From: Nomia melanderi
Lineage: Eukaryota > Arthropoda > Insecta > Hymenoptera > Halictidae
Assembly: GCF_051020985.1 (NCBI RefSeq)
Contig: NW_027475133.1
Span: 4,030,001-4,094,000 of the forward strand
DNA length: 64,000 bases
Direction of reading: 5' to 3'
In this document: one piece after another, positions 35,547 through 49,643 of the stretch
Position numbering within the stretch: position 1 is the stretch's first letter
Layout of the letters: each line of letters opens with the position of its first letter
Translations under genes and position numbers: made by a program
The notes under the pieces: model-generated
What the model was told of the DNA's origin: nothing
The model's input: the letters and a program-made list of their open reading frames with translations, nothing else
The model's database searches: none

Positions 35547-37648
35547 AAAATCCAATATATATCTGGTGATATCTCGGCTGCTATTACCGATAGCGCAATA
35601 AATCAAAGTGCATTGTCTGTAGGAGGCCCTGGCGCATGAATCTGTGTAGCGGGAACGACCTCGGACGACCAGGGGCCGAGAAAACCACAGTCTCATGGGG
35701 CCGGACACTCAGGGTCAGGGGAAAATCCAATATATATCTGGTGATATCTCGGCTGCTATTACCGATAGCGCAATAAATCAAAGTGCATTGTCTGTAGGAG
35801 GCCCTGGCGCATGAATCTGTGCAGCGGGAACGACCTCGGAACACCAGGAACCGAGAAAACCACCGTCTCATGGGGCCGGATACTCAGGGTCAGTGAAAAA
35901 TCCAATATATATGTGGTGATATCTCGGGTGCTATTACAGATAGCGCAATAAATCAAAGTGAATTATCTGCAGTAGGCCCTGGCGCATGAATCTGTGCAGC
36001 GGGAACGACCTCGGTCCACCAGGGGCCGAGAAAACCACAGTCTCATGGGGCCGGACACTCAGGGTCAGGGGAAAATCCAATATAGATCTGGTGATATCTC
36101 GGGTGCTATTACAGATAGCGCAATAAATCAAAGTGCATTACCTGTAGGAGGCCCTGACGCATGAATCTGTACAGCGGGAACGACCTCGGACCACCAGGGG
36201 CCGAGAAAAGCACAGTCTCATGGGGCCGGACACTCAGGGTCAGGGGAAAATCCAATATATATCTGGTGATATCTCGGCTGCTATTACCGATAGCGCAATA
36301 AATCAAAGTGCATTGTCTGTAGGAGGCCCTGGCGCATGAATCTGTGCAGCGGGAACGACCTCGGAACACCAGGAACCGAGAAAACCACCGTCTCATGGGG
36401 CCGGATACTCAGGGTCAGTGAAAAATCCAATATATATGTGGTGATATCTCGGGTGCTATTACAGATAGCGCAATAAATCAAAGTGAATTATCTGCAGGAG
36501 GCCCTGGCGCATGAATCTGTGCAGCGGGAACGACCTCGGACCACCAGGGGCCGAGAAAACGACCGTCTCATGGGGCCGGACACTCAGGGTCAGGGTAAAA
36601 TCCAAAATATATCTGGTGATATCTCGGGTCCTATTACAGATAGCGCAATAAATCAAAGTGCATTACCTGTAGGAGGCCCTGGCGCATGAATCTGTGCAGC
36701 GGGAACGTCCTCGGACCTCCAGGGGCCGAGACAACGACCGTCTCATGGGGCCGGACACTCAGGGTCAGGGTAAAATCCAATATATATCTGGTGATATCTC
36801 GGGTGCTATTACAGATAGCGCAATAAATCAAAGTGCATTGTCTGTAGGAGGCCCTGGCGCATGAATCTGTGCAACGGGAACGACCTCGGACCACCAGGGG
36901 CCGAGAAAACCACAGTCTCATGGGGCCGGACACTCAGGGTCAGGGGAAAATCCAATATATATATATGGTGATATCTCGGGTGCTATTACAGATACCGCAA
37001 TAAATCAAAGTGCATTGTCTGTAGGAGACCCTGGCGCATGAACCTGTGCAGCGGGAACGACCTCGGACCACCAGGGGCCGAGAAAACGACCGTCTCATGG
37101 GGCCGGACGCTCAGGGTCAGGGAAAAATCCAATATATAGGTGGTGATATCTCGGGTGCTATTACAGATAGCGCAATAAGTCAAAGTGCATTGTCTGTAGG
37201 AGACCCTGGCGCATGAACCTGTGCAGCGGGAACGACCTCGGACCACCAGGGGCCGAGAAAACCACAGTCTCATGCGGCCGTTCACTCAGGGTCAGGGAAA
37301 AATCCAATATATATCTGGTGATATCTCGGGTGCTATTAGAGATAGCGCAATAAACCAAAGTGAATTATCTGCAGGAGGCCCTGGCGCATGAATCTGTGCA
37401 GCGGGAACGACCTCGGACCACCAGGGGCCGAGAAAACGACCGTCTCATGGGGCCGGACACTCAGGGTCAGGGTAAAATCCAAAATATATCTGGTGATATC
37501 TCGGGTCCTATTACAGATAGCGCAATAAATGAAAGTGCATTACCTGTAGGAGGCCCTGGCGCATGAATCTGTGCAGCGGGAACGTCCTCGGACGTCCAGG
37601 GGCCGAGAAAACCACAGTCTCATGGGGCCGTTCACTCAGGGTCAGGGA
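35547..37648 (+). repeat. 13-monomer HOR (2,277 bp), copy 1, one monomer short
   Basis: Matches the next copy at +2,102 bp until about 36,700, then at +2,277 bp. It therefore lacks the monomer present at about 38,810-38,985 in copy 2. Diagnostic variants are CCAGGAACCGAG (35,844 and 36,369), GGATACTCAGG, AATATAGATCTGG (36,081), CTCGGCTGCTATTACCG, GGGTAAAATCCAAAATATATC and a 2-bp AT expansion at 36,954. Inside the unit a 3-monomer (525 bp) repetition is visible: the CCAGGAACCGAG monomer recurs at 525 bp. Confidence 0.92.
36954..36966. repeat. AT dinucleotide expansion (+2 bp), HOR copy 1
   Basis: The normal monomer reads CCAATATATATCTGGTG. Here it reads CCAATATATATATATGGTG, 2 bp longer, and loses the CT before GG. 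It is one of three +2 bp events in the window. All three sit at the same place in successive HOR copies, so the change happened once before the HOR amplified. Confidence 0.95.
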
Positions 37649-39925
37649 AAAATCCAATATATATCTGGTGATATCTCGGCTGCTATTACCGATAGCGCAA
37701 TAAATCAAAGTGCATTGTCTGTAGGAGGCCCTGGCGCATGAATCTGTGTAGCGGGAACGACCTCGGACGACCAGGGGCCGAGAAAACCACAGTCTCATGG
37801 GGCCGGACACTCAGGGTCAGGGGAAAATCCAATATATATCTGGTGATATCTCGGCTGCTATTACCGATAGCGCAATAAATCAAAGTGCATTGTCTGTAGG
37901 AGGCCCTGGCGCATGAATCTGTGCAGCGGGAACGACCTCGGAACACCAGGAACCGAGAAAACCACCGTCTCATGGGGCCGGATACTCAGGGTCAGTGAAA
38001 AATCCAATATATATGTGGTGATATCTCGGGTGCTATTACAGATAGCGCAATAAATCAAAGTGAATTATCTGCAGTAGGCCCTGGCGCATGAATCTGTGCA
38101 GCGGGAACGACCTCGGTCCACCAGGGGCCGAGAAAACCACAGTCTCATGGGGCCGGACACTCAGGGTCAGGGGAAAATCCAATATAGATCTGGTGATAGC
38201 TCGGGTGCTATTACAGATAGCGCAATAAATCAAAGTGCATTACCTGTAGGAGGCCCTGACGCATGAATCTGTGCAGCGGGAACGACCTCGGACCACCAGG
38301 GGCCGAGAAAAGCACAGTCTCATGGGGCCGGACACTCAGGGTCAGGGGAAAATCCAATATATATCTGGTGATATCTCGGCTGCTATTACCGATAGCGCAA
38401 TAAATCAAAGTGCATTGTCTGTAGGAGGCCCTGGCGCATGAATCTGTGCAGCGGGAACGACCTCGGAACACCAGGAACCGAGAAAACCACCGTCTCATGG
38501 GGCCGGATACTCAGGGTCAGTGAAAAATCCAATATATATGTGGTGATATCTCGGGTGCTATTACAGATAGCGCAATAAATCAAAGTGAATTATCTGCAGG
38601 AGGCCCTGGCGCATGAATCTGTGCAGCGGGAACGACCTCGGACCACCAGGGGCCGAGAAAACGACCGTCTCATGGGGCCGGACACTCAGGGTCAGGGTAA
38701 AATCCAAAATATATCTGGTGATATCTCGGGTCCTATTACAGATAGCGCAATAAATCAAAGTGCATTACCTGTAGGAGGCCCTGGCGCATGAATCTGTGCA
38801 GCGGGAACGTCCTCGGACCTCCAGGGGCCGAGAAAACCACAGTCTCATGGGGCCGGACACTCAGGGTCAGGGGAAAATCCAATATAGATCTGGTGATATC
38901 TCGGGTGCTGTTACAGATAGCGCAATAAATCAAAGTGCATTACCTGTAGGAGGCCCTGGCGCATGAATCTGTGCAGCGGAAACGTCCTCGGACCTCCAGG
39001 GGCCGAGACAACGACCGTCTCATGGGGCCGGACACTCAGGGTCAGGGTAAAATCCAATATATATCTGGTGATATCTCGGGTGCTATTACAGATAGCGCAA
39101 TAAATCAAAGTGCATTGTCTGTAGGAGGCCCTGGCGCATGAATCTGTGCAACGGGAACGACCTCGGACCACCAGGGGCCGAGAAAACCACAGTCTCATGG
39201 GGCCGGACACTCAGGGTCAGGGGAAAATCCAATATATATATATGGTGATATCTCGGGTGCTATTACAGATACCGCAATAAATCAAAGTGCATTGTCTGTA
39301 GGAGACCCTGGCGCATGAACCTGTGCAGCGGGAACGACCTCGGACCACCAGGGGCCGAGAAAACGACCGTCTCATGGGGCCGGACGCTCAGGGTCAGGGA
39401 AAAATCCAATATATAGGTGGTGATATCTCGGGTGCTATTACAGATAGCGCAATAAGTCAAAGTGCATTGTCTGTAGGAGACCCTGGCGCATGAACCTGTG
39501 CAGCGGGAACGACCTCGGACCACCAGGGGCCGAGAAAACCACAGTCTCATGCGGCCGTTCACTCAGGGTCAGGGAAAAATCCAATATATATCTGGTGATA
39601 TCTCGGGTGCTATTAGAGATAGCGCAATAAACCAAAGTGAATTATCTGCAGGAGGCCCTGGCGCATGAATCTGTGCAGCGGGAACGACCTCGGACCACCA
39701 GGGGCCGAGAAAACGACCGTCTCATGGGGCCGGACACTCAGGGTCAGGGTAAAATCCAAAATATATCTGGTGATATCTCGGGTCCTATTACAGATAGCGC
39801 AATAAATGAAAGTGCATTACCTGTAGGAGGCCCTGGCGCATGAATCTGTGCAGCGGGAACGTCCTCGGACCTCCAGGGGCCGAGAAAACCACAGTCTCAT
39901 GGGGCCGTTCACTCAGGGTCAGGGA
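37649..39925 (+). repeat. 13-monomer HOR (2,277 bp), copy 2, complete
   Basis: The only complete unit of the set: 13 monomers plus 2 bp. CCAGGAACCGAG lies at 37,946 and 38,471 and the AT expansion at 39,231. The third copy follows at +2,277 bp with very few changes, for example GGACGTCCAGG at 37,590 against GGACCTCCAGG at 39,867. Confidence 0.94.
39231..39243. repeat. AT dinucleotide expansion (+2 bp), HOR copy 2
   Basis: Same AT expansion 2,277 bp downstream of the first. It is the reason the HOR period is 2,277 and not 2,275 bp. Confidence 0.95.
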
Positions 39926-42084
39926 AAAATCCAATATATATCTGGTGATATCTCGGCTGCTATTACCGATAGCGCAATAAATCAAAGTGCATTGTCTGTA
40001 GGAGGCCCTGGCGCATGAATCTGTGTAGCGGGAACGACCTCGGACGACCAGGGGCCGAGAAAACCACAGTCTCATGGGGCCGGACACTCAGGGTCATGGG
40101 AAAATCCAATATATATCTGGTGATATCTCGGCTGCTATTACCGATAGCGCAATAAATCAAAGTGCATTGTCTGTAGGAGGCCCTGGCGCATGAATCTGTG
40201 CAGCGGGAACGACCTCGGAACACCAGGAACCGAGAAAACCACCGTCTCATGGGGCCGGATACTCAGGGTCAGTGAAAAATCCAATATATATGTGGTGATA
40301 TCTCGGGTGCTATTACAGATAGCGCAATAAATCAAAGTGAATTATCTGCAGTAGGCCCTGGCGCATGAATCTGTGCAGCGGGAACGACCTCGGTCCACCA
40401 GGGGCCGAGAAAACCACAGTCTCATGGGGCCGGACACTCAGGGTCAGGGGAAAATCCAATATAGATCTGGTGATAGCTCGGGTGCTATTACAGATAGCGC
40501 AATAAATCAAAGTGCATTACCTGTAGGAGGCCCTGACGCATGAATCTGTGCAGCGGGAACGACCTCGGACCACCAGGGGCCGAGAAAAGCACAGTCTCAT
40601 GGGGCCGGACACTCAGGGTCAGGGGAAAATCCAATATATATCTGGTGATATCTCGGCTGCTATTACCGATAGCGCAATAAATCAAAGTGCATTGTCTGTA
40701 GGAGGCCCTGGCGCATGAATCTGTGCAGCGGGAACGACCTCGGAACACCAGGAACCGAGAAAACCACCGTCTCATGGGGCCGGATACTCAGGGTCAGTGA
40801 AAAATCCAATATATATGTGGTGATATCTCGGGTGCTATTACAGATAGCGCAATAAATCAAAGTGAATTATCTGCAGGAGGCCCTGGCGCATGAATCTGTG
40901 CAGCGGGAACGACCTCGGACCACCAGGGGCCGAGAAAACGACCGTCTCATGGGGCCGGACACTCAGGGTCAGGGTAAAATCCAAAATATATCTGGTGATA
41001 TCTCAGGTCCTATTACAGATAGCGCAATAAATCAAAGTGCATTACCTGTAGGAGGCCCTGGCGCATGAATCTGTGCAGCGGGAACGTCCTCGGACCTCCA
41101 GGGGCCGAGAAAACCACAGTCTCATGGGGCCGGACACTCAGGGTCAGGGGAAAATACAATATAGATCTGGTGATATCTCGGGTGCTGTTACAGATAGCGC
41201 ATTAAATCAAAGTGCATTACCTGTAGGAGGCCCTGGCGCATGAATCTGTGCAGCGGGAACGTCCTCGGACCTCCAGGGGCCGAGACAACGACCGTCTCAT
41301 GGGGCCGGACACTCAGGGTCAGGGTAAAATCCAATATATATCTGGTGATATCTCGGGTGCTATTACAGATAGCGCAATAAATCAAAGTGCATTGTCTGTA
41401 GAAGGCCCTGGCGCATGAATCTGTGCAACGGGAACGACCTCGGACCACCAGGGGCCGAGAAAACCACAGTCTCATGGGGCCGGACACTCAGGGTCAGGGG
41501 AAAATCCAATATATATATATGGTGATATCTCGGGTGCTATTACAGATACCGCAATAAATCAAAGTGCATTGTCTGTAGGAGACCCTGGCGCATGAACCTG
41601 TGCAGCGGGAACGACCTCGGACCACCAGGGGCCGAGAAAACGACCGTCTCATGGGGCCGGACGCTCAGGGTCAGGGAAAAATCCAATATATAGGTGGTGA
41701 TATCTCGGGTGCTATTACAGATAGCGCAATAAGTCAAAGTGCATTGTCTGTAGGAGACCCTGGCGCATGAACCTGTGCAGCGGGAACGACCTCGGACCAC
41801 CAGGGGCCGAGAAAACCACAGTCTCATGCGGCCGTTCACTCAGGGTCAGGGAAAAATCCAATATATATCTGGTGATATCTCGGGTGCTATTAGAGATAGC
41901 GCAATAAACCAAAGTGAATTATCTGCAGGAGGCCCTGGCGCATGAATCTGTGCAGCGGGAACGACCTCGGACCACCAGGGGCCGAGAAAACGACCGTCTC
42001 ATGGGGCCGGACACTCAGGGTCAGGGTAAAATCCAAAATATATCTGGTGATATCTCGGGTCCTATTACAGATAGCGCAATAAAT
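39926..42084 (+). repeat. 13-monomer HOR, copy 3, merging into the right 2.6 kb segment
   Basis: Matches copy 2 up to 42,084, where AAATCAAAG replaces AAATGAAAG. Its last 400 bp are also the first 400 bp of the right 2.6 kb segment. The HOR and the flanking segment therefore share a monomer stretch that could have aligned during unequal exchange. CCAGGAACCGAG lies at 40,223 and 40,748; the AT expansion lies at 41,508. Confidence 0.92.
41508..41520. repeat. AT dinucleotide expansion (+2 bp), HOR copy 3
   Basis: Third AT expansion, 2,277 bp after the second. Together the three account for the 6 bp by which the 8,931-bp offset of the flanking 2.6 kb segments exceeds 51 monomers. Confidence 0.95.
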
Positions 42085-44301
42085 CAAAGTGCATTACCTG
42101 TAGGAGGCCCTGGCGCATGAATCTGTGCAGCGGGAACGTCCTCGGACCTCCAGGGGCCGAGAAAACCACAGTCTCATGGGGCCGGACACTCAGGGTCAGG
42201 GGAAAATCCAATATAGATCTGGTGATATCTCGGGTGCTGTTACAGATAGCGCAATAAATCAAAGTGCATTACCTGTAGGAGGCCCTGGCGCATGAATCTG
42301 TGCAGCGGGAACGTCCTCGGACCTCCAGGGGCCGAGACAACGACCGTCTCATGGGGCCGGACACTCAGGGTCAGGGTAAAATCCAATATATATCTGGTGA
42401 TATCTCGGGTGCTATTACAGATACCGCAATAAATCAAAGTGCATTGTCTGTAGGAGACCCCGGCGCATGAACCTGTGCAGCGGGAACGACCTCGGACCAC
42501 CAGGGGCCGAGAAAACGACCGTCTCATGGGGCCGGACGCTCAGGGTCAGGGAAAAATCCAATATATAGGTGGTGATATCTCGGGTGCTATTACAGATAGC
42601 GCAATAAATGAAAGTGCATTGTCTGTAGGAGACCCTGGCGCATGAACCTGTGCAGCGGGAACGACCTCGGACCACCAGGGGCCGAGAAAACCACAGTCTC
42701 ATGGGGCCGTTCACTCAGGGTCAGGGAAAAATCCAATATATATCTGGTGATATCTCGGGTGCTATTAGAGATAGCGCAATAAACCAAAGTGAATTATCTG
42801 CAGGAGGCCCTGGCGCATGAATCTGTGCAGCGGGAACGACCTCGGACCACCAGGGGCCGAGAAAACGACCGTCTCATGGGGCCGAACACTCACTGTCAGT
42901 GAAAAATCCAATATATATCTGATGATATCTCGGGTGCTATTAGAGATAGCGCAATAAACCAAAGTGAATTATCTGCAGGAGGCCCTGGTGCATGAATCTG
43001 TGCAGCGGGAACGACCTCGGACCACCAGGGGCAGAGAAAACGACCGTCTCATGGGGCCGGACACTCAGGGTCAGGGGAAAATCCAATATTTATCTGGTGA
43101 TATCTCGGGTGCTATTACAGATAGCGCAATAAATCAAAGTGCATTGTCTGTAGAAGGTCCTGGCGCACGAATCTGTGCAGCGGGAACGACCTCGGACCAC
43201 CAGGGGCCGAGACAACCACCGTCTCATTGGGCCGGACACTGTGGGTCAGGGAAAAATCCAATATATATCTGGTGATATCTCGGGTGCTATTACAGATAGC
43301 GCAATAAATCAAAGTGCATTGTCTGTAGGAGGCCCTGGCGCATGAACCTGTGCAGCGGGAACGACCTCGGACCACCAGGGGCCGAGAAAACCACCGTCCC
43401 GAGGGGCCGGACACTTAGGGTCAGTGAAAAATCCAATATATATCTGGTGATATCTCGGGTGCTATTACAGATAGCGCAATAAATCAAAGTGAATTATCTG
43501 CAGGAGGCCCTGGCGCATGAATCTGTGAAAGGGGAACGACCTCGGACTACCAGGGGCCGAGAAAACCACAGTCTCATGGGGCCGGACACTCAGGGTCAGG
43601 GAAAAATCCAATATATATCTGGTGATATCTCGGGTGCTATTACAGATAGCGCAATAAATCAAAGTGCACTGTCTGTAACGGGCCCTGGTGCACGAATCTG
43701 TGCAGCGGGAACGACCTCGGACCACCAGGGGCCGAGAAAACCACAGTCTCATGGGGCCGGACACTCAGGGTCAGGGGAAAATCTAATATATATCTGGTGA
43801 TATCTCGGGTGCTATTAGAGATAGCGCAATAAACCAAAGTGAATTATCTGCAGGAGGCCCTGGCGCATGAATGTGTGCAGCGGGAACGACCTCGGACCAC
43901 CAGGGGCCGAGAAAACCGCAGTCTCATGGGGCCGGACACTCAGGGTCAGGGAAAAATCCAATACATATCTGGTGATATCTCGGGCGCTATTAGAGATAGC
44001 GCAATAAACCAAAGTGAATTATCTGCAGGAGGCCCTGGCGCATGAATCTGTGCAGCGGGAACGACCTCGGTCCACCAGGGGCCGAGAAAACCACCGTCTC
44101 ATGGGGCTGGACACTCAGGGTGAGGGAAATATAAAATATATATCAGGTGATATCTCGGGTGCTATTACAGATAGCGCAATAAATCAAAGTGCATTGTCAG
44201 TAGGATGCCCTGGCGCATGAATCTGGGCAGCGGGAACGACCTCGGACCACCAGGGGCCGAGAAAACCACAGTCTCATGGGGCCGGACACTCAGGGTCAGG
44301 G
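41684..44301 (+). repeat. 2.6 kb segmental copy, right member
   Basis: Partner of 32,753-35,370. Private changes include ACCCCGGCGC (42,468), GGCCGAACAC (42,881) and AATCTAATATAT (43,781). The match ends at about 44,302, where this copy reads GGGCAAAATCC and the left member GGGGAAAATCC. After that, the right side continues into a second GAATTATC/GGTGAGGG monomer pair. Confidence 0.93.
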
Positions 44302-47300
44302 CAAAATCCAATACATATCTGGTGATATCTCGGGCGCTATTAGAGATAGCACAATAAACCAAAGTGAATTATCTGCAGGAGGCCCTGGCGCATGAATCTG
44401 TGCAGCGGGAACGACCTCGGTCCACCAGGGGCCGAGAAAACCACCGTCTCATGGGGCTGGACACTCGGGGTGAGGGAAATATCCAATATATATCTGGTGA
44501 TATCTCGGGTGCTATTACAGATAGCGCAATAAATCAAAGTGCATTGTCAGTAGGAGGCCCTGGCGCATGAATCTGGGCAGCGGGAACGACCTCGGACCAC
44601 CAGGGGCCGAGAAGACCACCGTCTCATGGGGCCGGCCACTCAGGGTCAGGGGAAAATCCAATATATATCTGGTGATATCTCGTGTGCTATTAGAGATAGC
44701 GCAATAAGCCAAAGGGAATTATCTGCAGGAGGCCCTGGCGCATGCATCTGTGCAGCGGGAACGACCTCGGACCACCAGGGGCCGAGAAAACTACCGTCTC
44801 ATGGGGCCGGACACTCAGGGTCAGGGAAAAATCCAATATATATCTGGTGATATCTCGGGTGCTATTATAGATAGCGCAATAAACCAAAGTTAGTTATCTG
44901 TAGGAGGCCCTGGCGCATGAATCTGTGCAGCGGGAACGACCTCGGACCACCAGGGGCCGAGAAAACCACCGTCCCGAGGGGCCGGACACTTAGGGTCAGT
45001 GAAAAATCCAATATATACCTGGTGATATCTTGGGTGCTATTACAGATATCGCAATAAATCAAAGTGAATTATCTGCAGGAGGCCCTGGCGCATGAATCTG
45101 TGCAACGGGAACGACCTCGGACCACCAGGGGCCGAGAAAACCACAGTCTCATGGGGCCGGACACTCAGGGTCAGTGAAAAATCCAATATATATCTGGTGA
45201 TATCTCGGGTGCTATTAGTGATAGCGCAATAAACCAAAGTGAATTGTCTGCAAGAGGCCCTGGTGCATGAATCTGTGCAGCGGGAACGACCTCGGATCAC
45301 CAGGGGCCGAGAAAACCACCATCTCATGGGGCCGGACACTCAGGTTCAGGGGAAAATCCAATATATATCTGGTGATATCTCGGGTGCTATTAGAGATAGC
45401 GCAATAAACCAAAGTGCATTGTCTGCAGAAAGCCCTGGCGCATGATTCTGTGCAACGGGAACGACCTCGGACCACCAGGGGCCGAGAAAACCACAGTCTC
45501 ATGGGGCCGGACACTCAGGGTCAGGGGAAAATCCAATATATATCTGGTGATATCTCTGGTGCTATTACAGATAGCGCAATAAATCAAAGTGCATTGTCTG
45601 TAGGAGGCCCTGGCGCATGAATTTGTGCAGCGGGAACGACCTCGGACCACCAGGGGCCGAGAAAACCAGTCTCATGGGGCCGGACACTCAGGGTCAGGGG
45701 AAAATCCAAAATATATCTGGTGATATCTCGGGTGCTATTAGAGATAGCGCAATAAACCAAAGTGAATTATCTGCAGGAGGCCCTGGCGCATGAATCTGTG
45801 CAACGGGGACGACCTCAGACCACCAGGAGCCGAGAAAACCACAGTCTCATGGGGCCGGACACTCAGGGTCTGGGCAAAATCCAATATATATCTGGTGATA
45901 TCTCGGGTGCTATTACAGATAGCGCAATAAATCAAAGTGCATTTTTAGTAGGAGGCCCCGGCGCATGAATCTGTGCAACGGGAACGACCTCGGACCACCA
46001 GGGGCCGAGGAGACCACCGTCTCATGGGGCCGGACACTCAGGGTCAGTGAAAAATCCAATATATATCTGGTGATATCTTGGGTGCTGTTAGAGATAGCGC
46101 AATAAACCAAAGTGAATTATCTGCAGGAGGCCCTGGCGCATGAATCTGTGCAGCGGGAACGACCTCGGACCCGTAGGGGCCGAGAAAATCACCGTCTCAT
46201 GGGGCCGGACAGTCAGGGTCAGGGAAAAATCCTATATATATCTGGTGATATCTTGAGTGCTATTAGAGATAGCGCAATAAATCAAAGTGCATTGTCTGTA
46301 GGAGGCCCTGGCGCATGAATCTGTGCAGCGGGAACGACCTCGGACCACCAGGGGCCGAGAAAACAACCGTCTCATGGGGCCGGACACTCAGGGTCAGTGA
46401 AAAATCCAATATATATCTGGTGATATCTCGGCTGCTATTACAGATAGCGCAATAAATCAAAGTGCATTGTCTGTAGAAGGCACTGGCGCATGAATCTGTG
46501 CAGCGGGAACGACCTCGGGCCACCAGGGGCGAGACAACCACCGTCTCATGGGGCCGGACACTCAGGGTCAGGGAAAAATCCAATATATATCTGGTGATAT
46601 CTCGGGTGCTATTACAGATAGCGCAATAAATCAAAGTGCATTACTTGTAGGAGGCCCTGGCGCATGAATCTGTGCAGCGGGAACGACCTCGGACCAGCAG
46701 GGGCCGAGAAAACCAGTCTCATGGGGCCGGACACTCAGGGTCAGGGGAAAATCCAATATATATCTGGTGATATCTCGGGTGCTATTAGAGATAGCGCAAT
46801 AAACCAAAGTGAATTATCTGCAGGAGGCCCTGGCGCATGAATCTGTGCAACGGGGACGACCTCGGACCACCAGGAGCCGAGAAAACCACCATCTCATGGG
46901 GCCGGACACTCAGGGTCAGGGCTAAATCCAATATATATCTGGTGATATCTCGGGTGCTGTTAGAGATATCGCAATAAACCAACGTGAATTATCTGCAGGA
47001 GGCCCTGGCGCATGAATGTGTGCAGCGGGAACGACCTCGGACCACCAGGGGCCGAGAAAACCGCAGTCTCATGGGGCCGGACACTCAGGGTCAGGGAAAA
47101 ATCCAATACATATCTGGTGATATCTCGGGCGCTATTAGAGATAGCGCAATAAACCAAAGTGAATTATCTGCAGGAGGCCCTGGCGCATGAATCTGTGCAA
47201 CGGGAACGACCTCGGACCACCAGGGGCCGAGAAAACCACAGTCTCATGGGGCCGGACACTCAGGGTCTGGGGAAAATCCAATATATATCTGGTGATATCT

Positions 47301-48770
47301 CGGGTGCTATTACAGATAGCGCAATAAATCAAAGTGCATTGTCTGTAGGAGGCCCTGGCGCATGTATCTGTGCAGCGGGAACTACCTCGGACCACCAGGG
47401 GCCGAGAAAACCACAGTCTCATGGGGCCGGACACTCAGGGTCAGGGGAAAATCCAATATATATCTGGTGATATCTCGGGTGCTATTACAGATAGCGCAAT
47501 AAATCAAAGTGCATTGTCTGTAGGAGGCCCTGGCGCATGTATCTGTGCAGCGGGAACGACCTCGGACCACCAGGGGCCGAGAAAACCACAGTCTCATGGG
47601 GCCGGACACTCAGGGTCAGGGGAAAATCCAATATATATCTGGTGATATCTCGGGTGCTATTACAGATAGCGTAATAAATCAAAGTGCATTGTCTGTAGGC
47701 GGCCCTGGCGCATGTATCTGTGCAGCGGGAACGACCTCGGACCTCCAGGGGCCGAGAAAACCACAGTCTCATGGGGCCGGACACTCAGGGTCAGGGGAAA
47801 ATCCTATATATATCTGGTGATATCTCGGGTGCTATTACAGATAGAGCAATAAATCAAAGTGCATTGTCTGTAGGAGGCCCTGGCGCATGAATCCGTGCAG
47901 CGGGAACAACCTCGGACCACCAGGGGCCGAGAAAACCACAGTCTCATGGGGCCGGACACTCATGGTCAGGGAAAAGTCCAATATATAACTGGTGATATCT
48001 CGGGTGCTATTACAGATAGCGCAATAAACCAAAGTGAATTATCTGCAGGAGGCCCTGGCGCATGCATCTGTGCAGCGGGAACGACCTCGGACCGCCAGGG
48101 GCCGAGAAAACCACCGTCTCATGGGGCCGGTCACTCTGGGTCATTGAAAAATGCAATATATATGTGGTGATATCTCGGGTGCTATTACAGATAGCGCAAT
48201 AAATCAAAGTGCATTGTCTGTAGGAGGCCCGGGCGCATGAATTTGTGCAGCGGGAACGACCTCGGACCACCAGGACCCGAGAAAACTACAGTCTTATGCG
48301 GCCGCACACTCAGGGTCTGGGGAAAATCCAATATATATCTGGTGATATCTCGGGTGCTATTAGAGATAGCGCAATAAATCAAAGTGAATTGTCTGTAGGA
48401 GGCCCTGGCGCATGAACCTGTGCAGCTGGAACGACCTCGGACCACCAGGGGCCGAGAAAACTACAGTCTCATGGGGGCGGACACTCAGGGTCTGGGGAAA
48501 ATCCAATACATATCTGGTGATATCTCGGTTCCTATTATAGATAGCGAAATAAACCAAAGCGAATTATCTGCAGGAGGCCCTGGCGCATGAATCTGTGCAG
48601 CGGGAACGACCTCGGACCACCAGGAGCCGAGAAAACCACCGTCTCATGGGGCCGGACACTCAGGGTCAGGGAAAAATCCAATATATATCTGGTGATATCT
48701 CGGGTGCTATTAGAGATAGCGCAATAAACCAAAGTGAGTTATCTGCAGAAGGCCCTGGCGCATGAATCTG
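44302..48770 (+). repeat. Mixed monomer block
   Basis: About 25.5 monomers without an HOR. Three length changes lie close together: AAAACCAGTCTC (-2 bp) at about 45,664 and 46,709, and CAGGGGCGAGAC (-1 bp) at about 46,524. At 47,300-47,830 three consecutive monomers are nearly identical (ATTACAG, CTGTAGG and GCATGTATC in each, differing by single bases such as GGAACTACC at 47,379 and GCGTAATAA at 47,670), indicating local monomer-by-monomer homogenisation. Monomers near 45,239 share CTGCAAGAGG and CGGATCACC with the left edge of the window. Confidence 0.8.
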
Positions 48771-49643
48771 TGCAGCGGGAACGACCTCGGTCCACCAGGG
48801 CCGAGAAAACCACCGTCTCATGGGGCTGGACACTCAGGGTGAGGGAAATATCCAATATATATCTGGTGATATCTCGGGTGCTATTAGATACAGCGCAATA
48901 AACCAAAGTGAATTATCTGCAGGAGGCCCTGGCGCATGAACCTGTGCAGCGGGAACGACCTCGGACCACCAGGGGCCGAGAAAACTACAGTCTCATGGGG
49001 GCGGACACTCAGGGTCTGGGGAAAATCCAATATATATCTGGTGATATCTCGGTTCCTATTACAGATAGCGAAATAAACCAAAGCGAATTATCTGCAGGAG
49101 GCCCTGGCACATGAATCTGTGCAGCGGGAACGACCTCGGTCCACCAGGGGCCGAGAAAACCACCGTCTCATGGGGCTGGACACTCAGGGTGAGGGAAATA
49201 TCCAATATATATCTGGTGATATCTCGGGTGCTATTACAGATAGCGCAATGAATCAAAGTGCATTGTCTGTAGGAGGCCCTGGCGCATGAATCTGTGCAGC
49301 GGGAACGACCTCGGACCACCAGGGGCCGAGAAAAACAACGTCTCATGGGGCTGGACACTCAGGGTGAGGGAAATATCCAATATATATCTGGTGATATCTC
49401 GGGTGCTATTAGAGATAGCGCAATAAACCAAGTGAGTTATCTGCAGGAGGCCCTGGCGCCTGAATCTGTGCAGCGGGAACGACCTCGGACCACCAGGGGC
49501 CGAGAAAACCACCGTCTCATGGGGCCGGACACTCAGGGTCAGGGGAAAATCCAATATATATCTGGTGATATTTCGGGTGCTATTAGAGATAGCGCAATAA
49601 ACGAAAGTGAATTATCTGCAGGAGGCCCTGGCGCATGAATCAG
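48771..49643 (+). repeat. 873-bp tandem duplication, copy 1
   Basis: Five monomers, two of them 1 bp short: CACCAGGGCCGAG at about 48,793 and ACCAAGTGAG at about 49,428. Copy 2 follows directly and I found no difference between them on reading. Other shared markers are ATTAGATACAGCG, GGGGGCGGACAC, CTCGGTTCCTATTAC, GGCACATGAATC (the perfect GCACA-N6-TGTGC hairpin) and CAATGAATC. Confidence 0.93.

Noticed and set aside
36954..41520. The AT expansions as independent microsatellite slippage events
   Set aside because: All three are the same +2 change at the same position of successive 2,277-bp HOR copies, so they are one event copied with the HOR.
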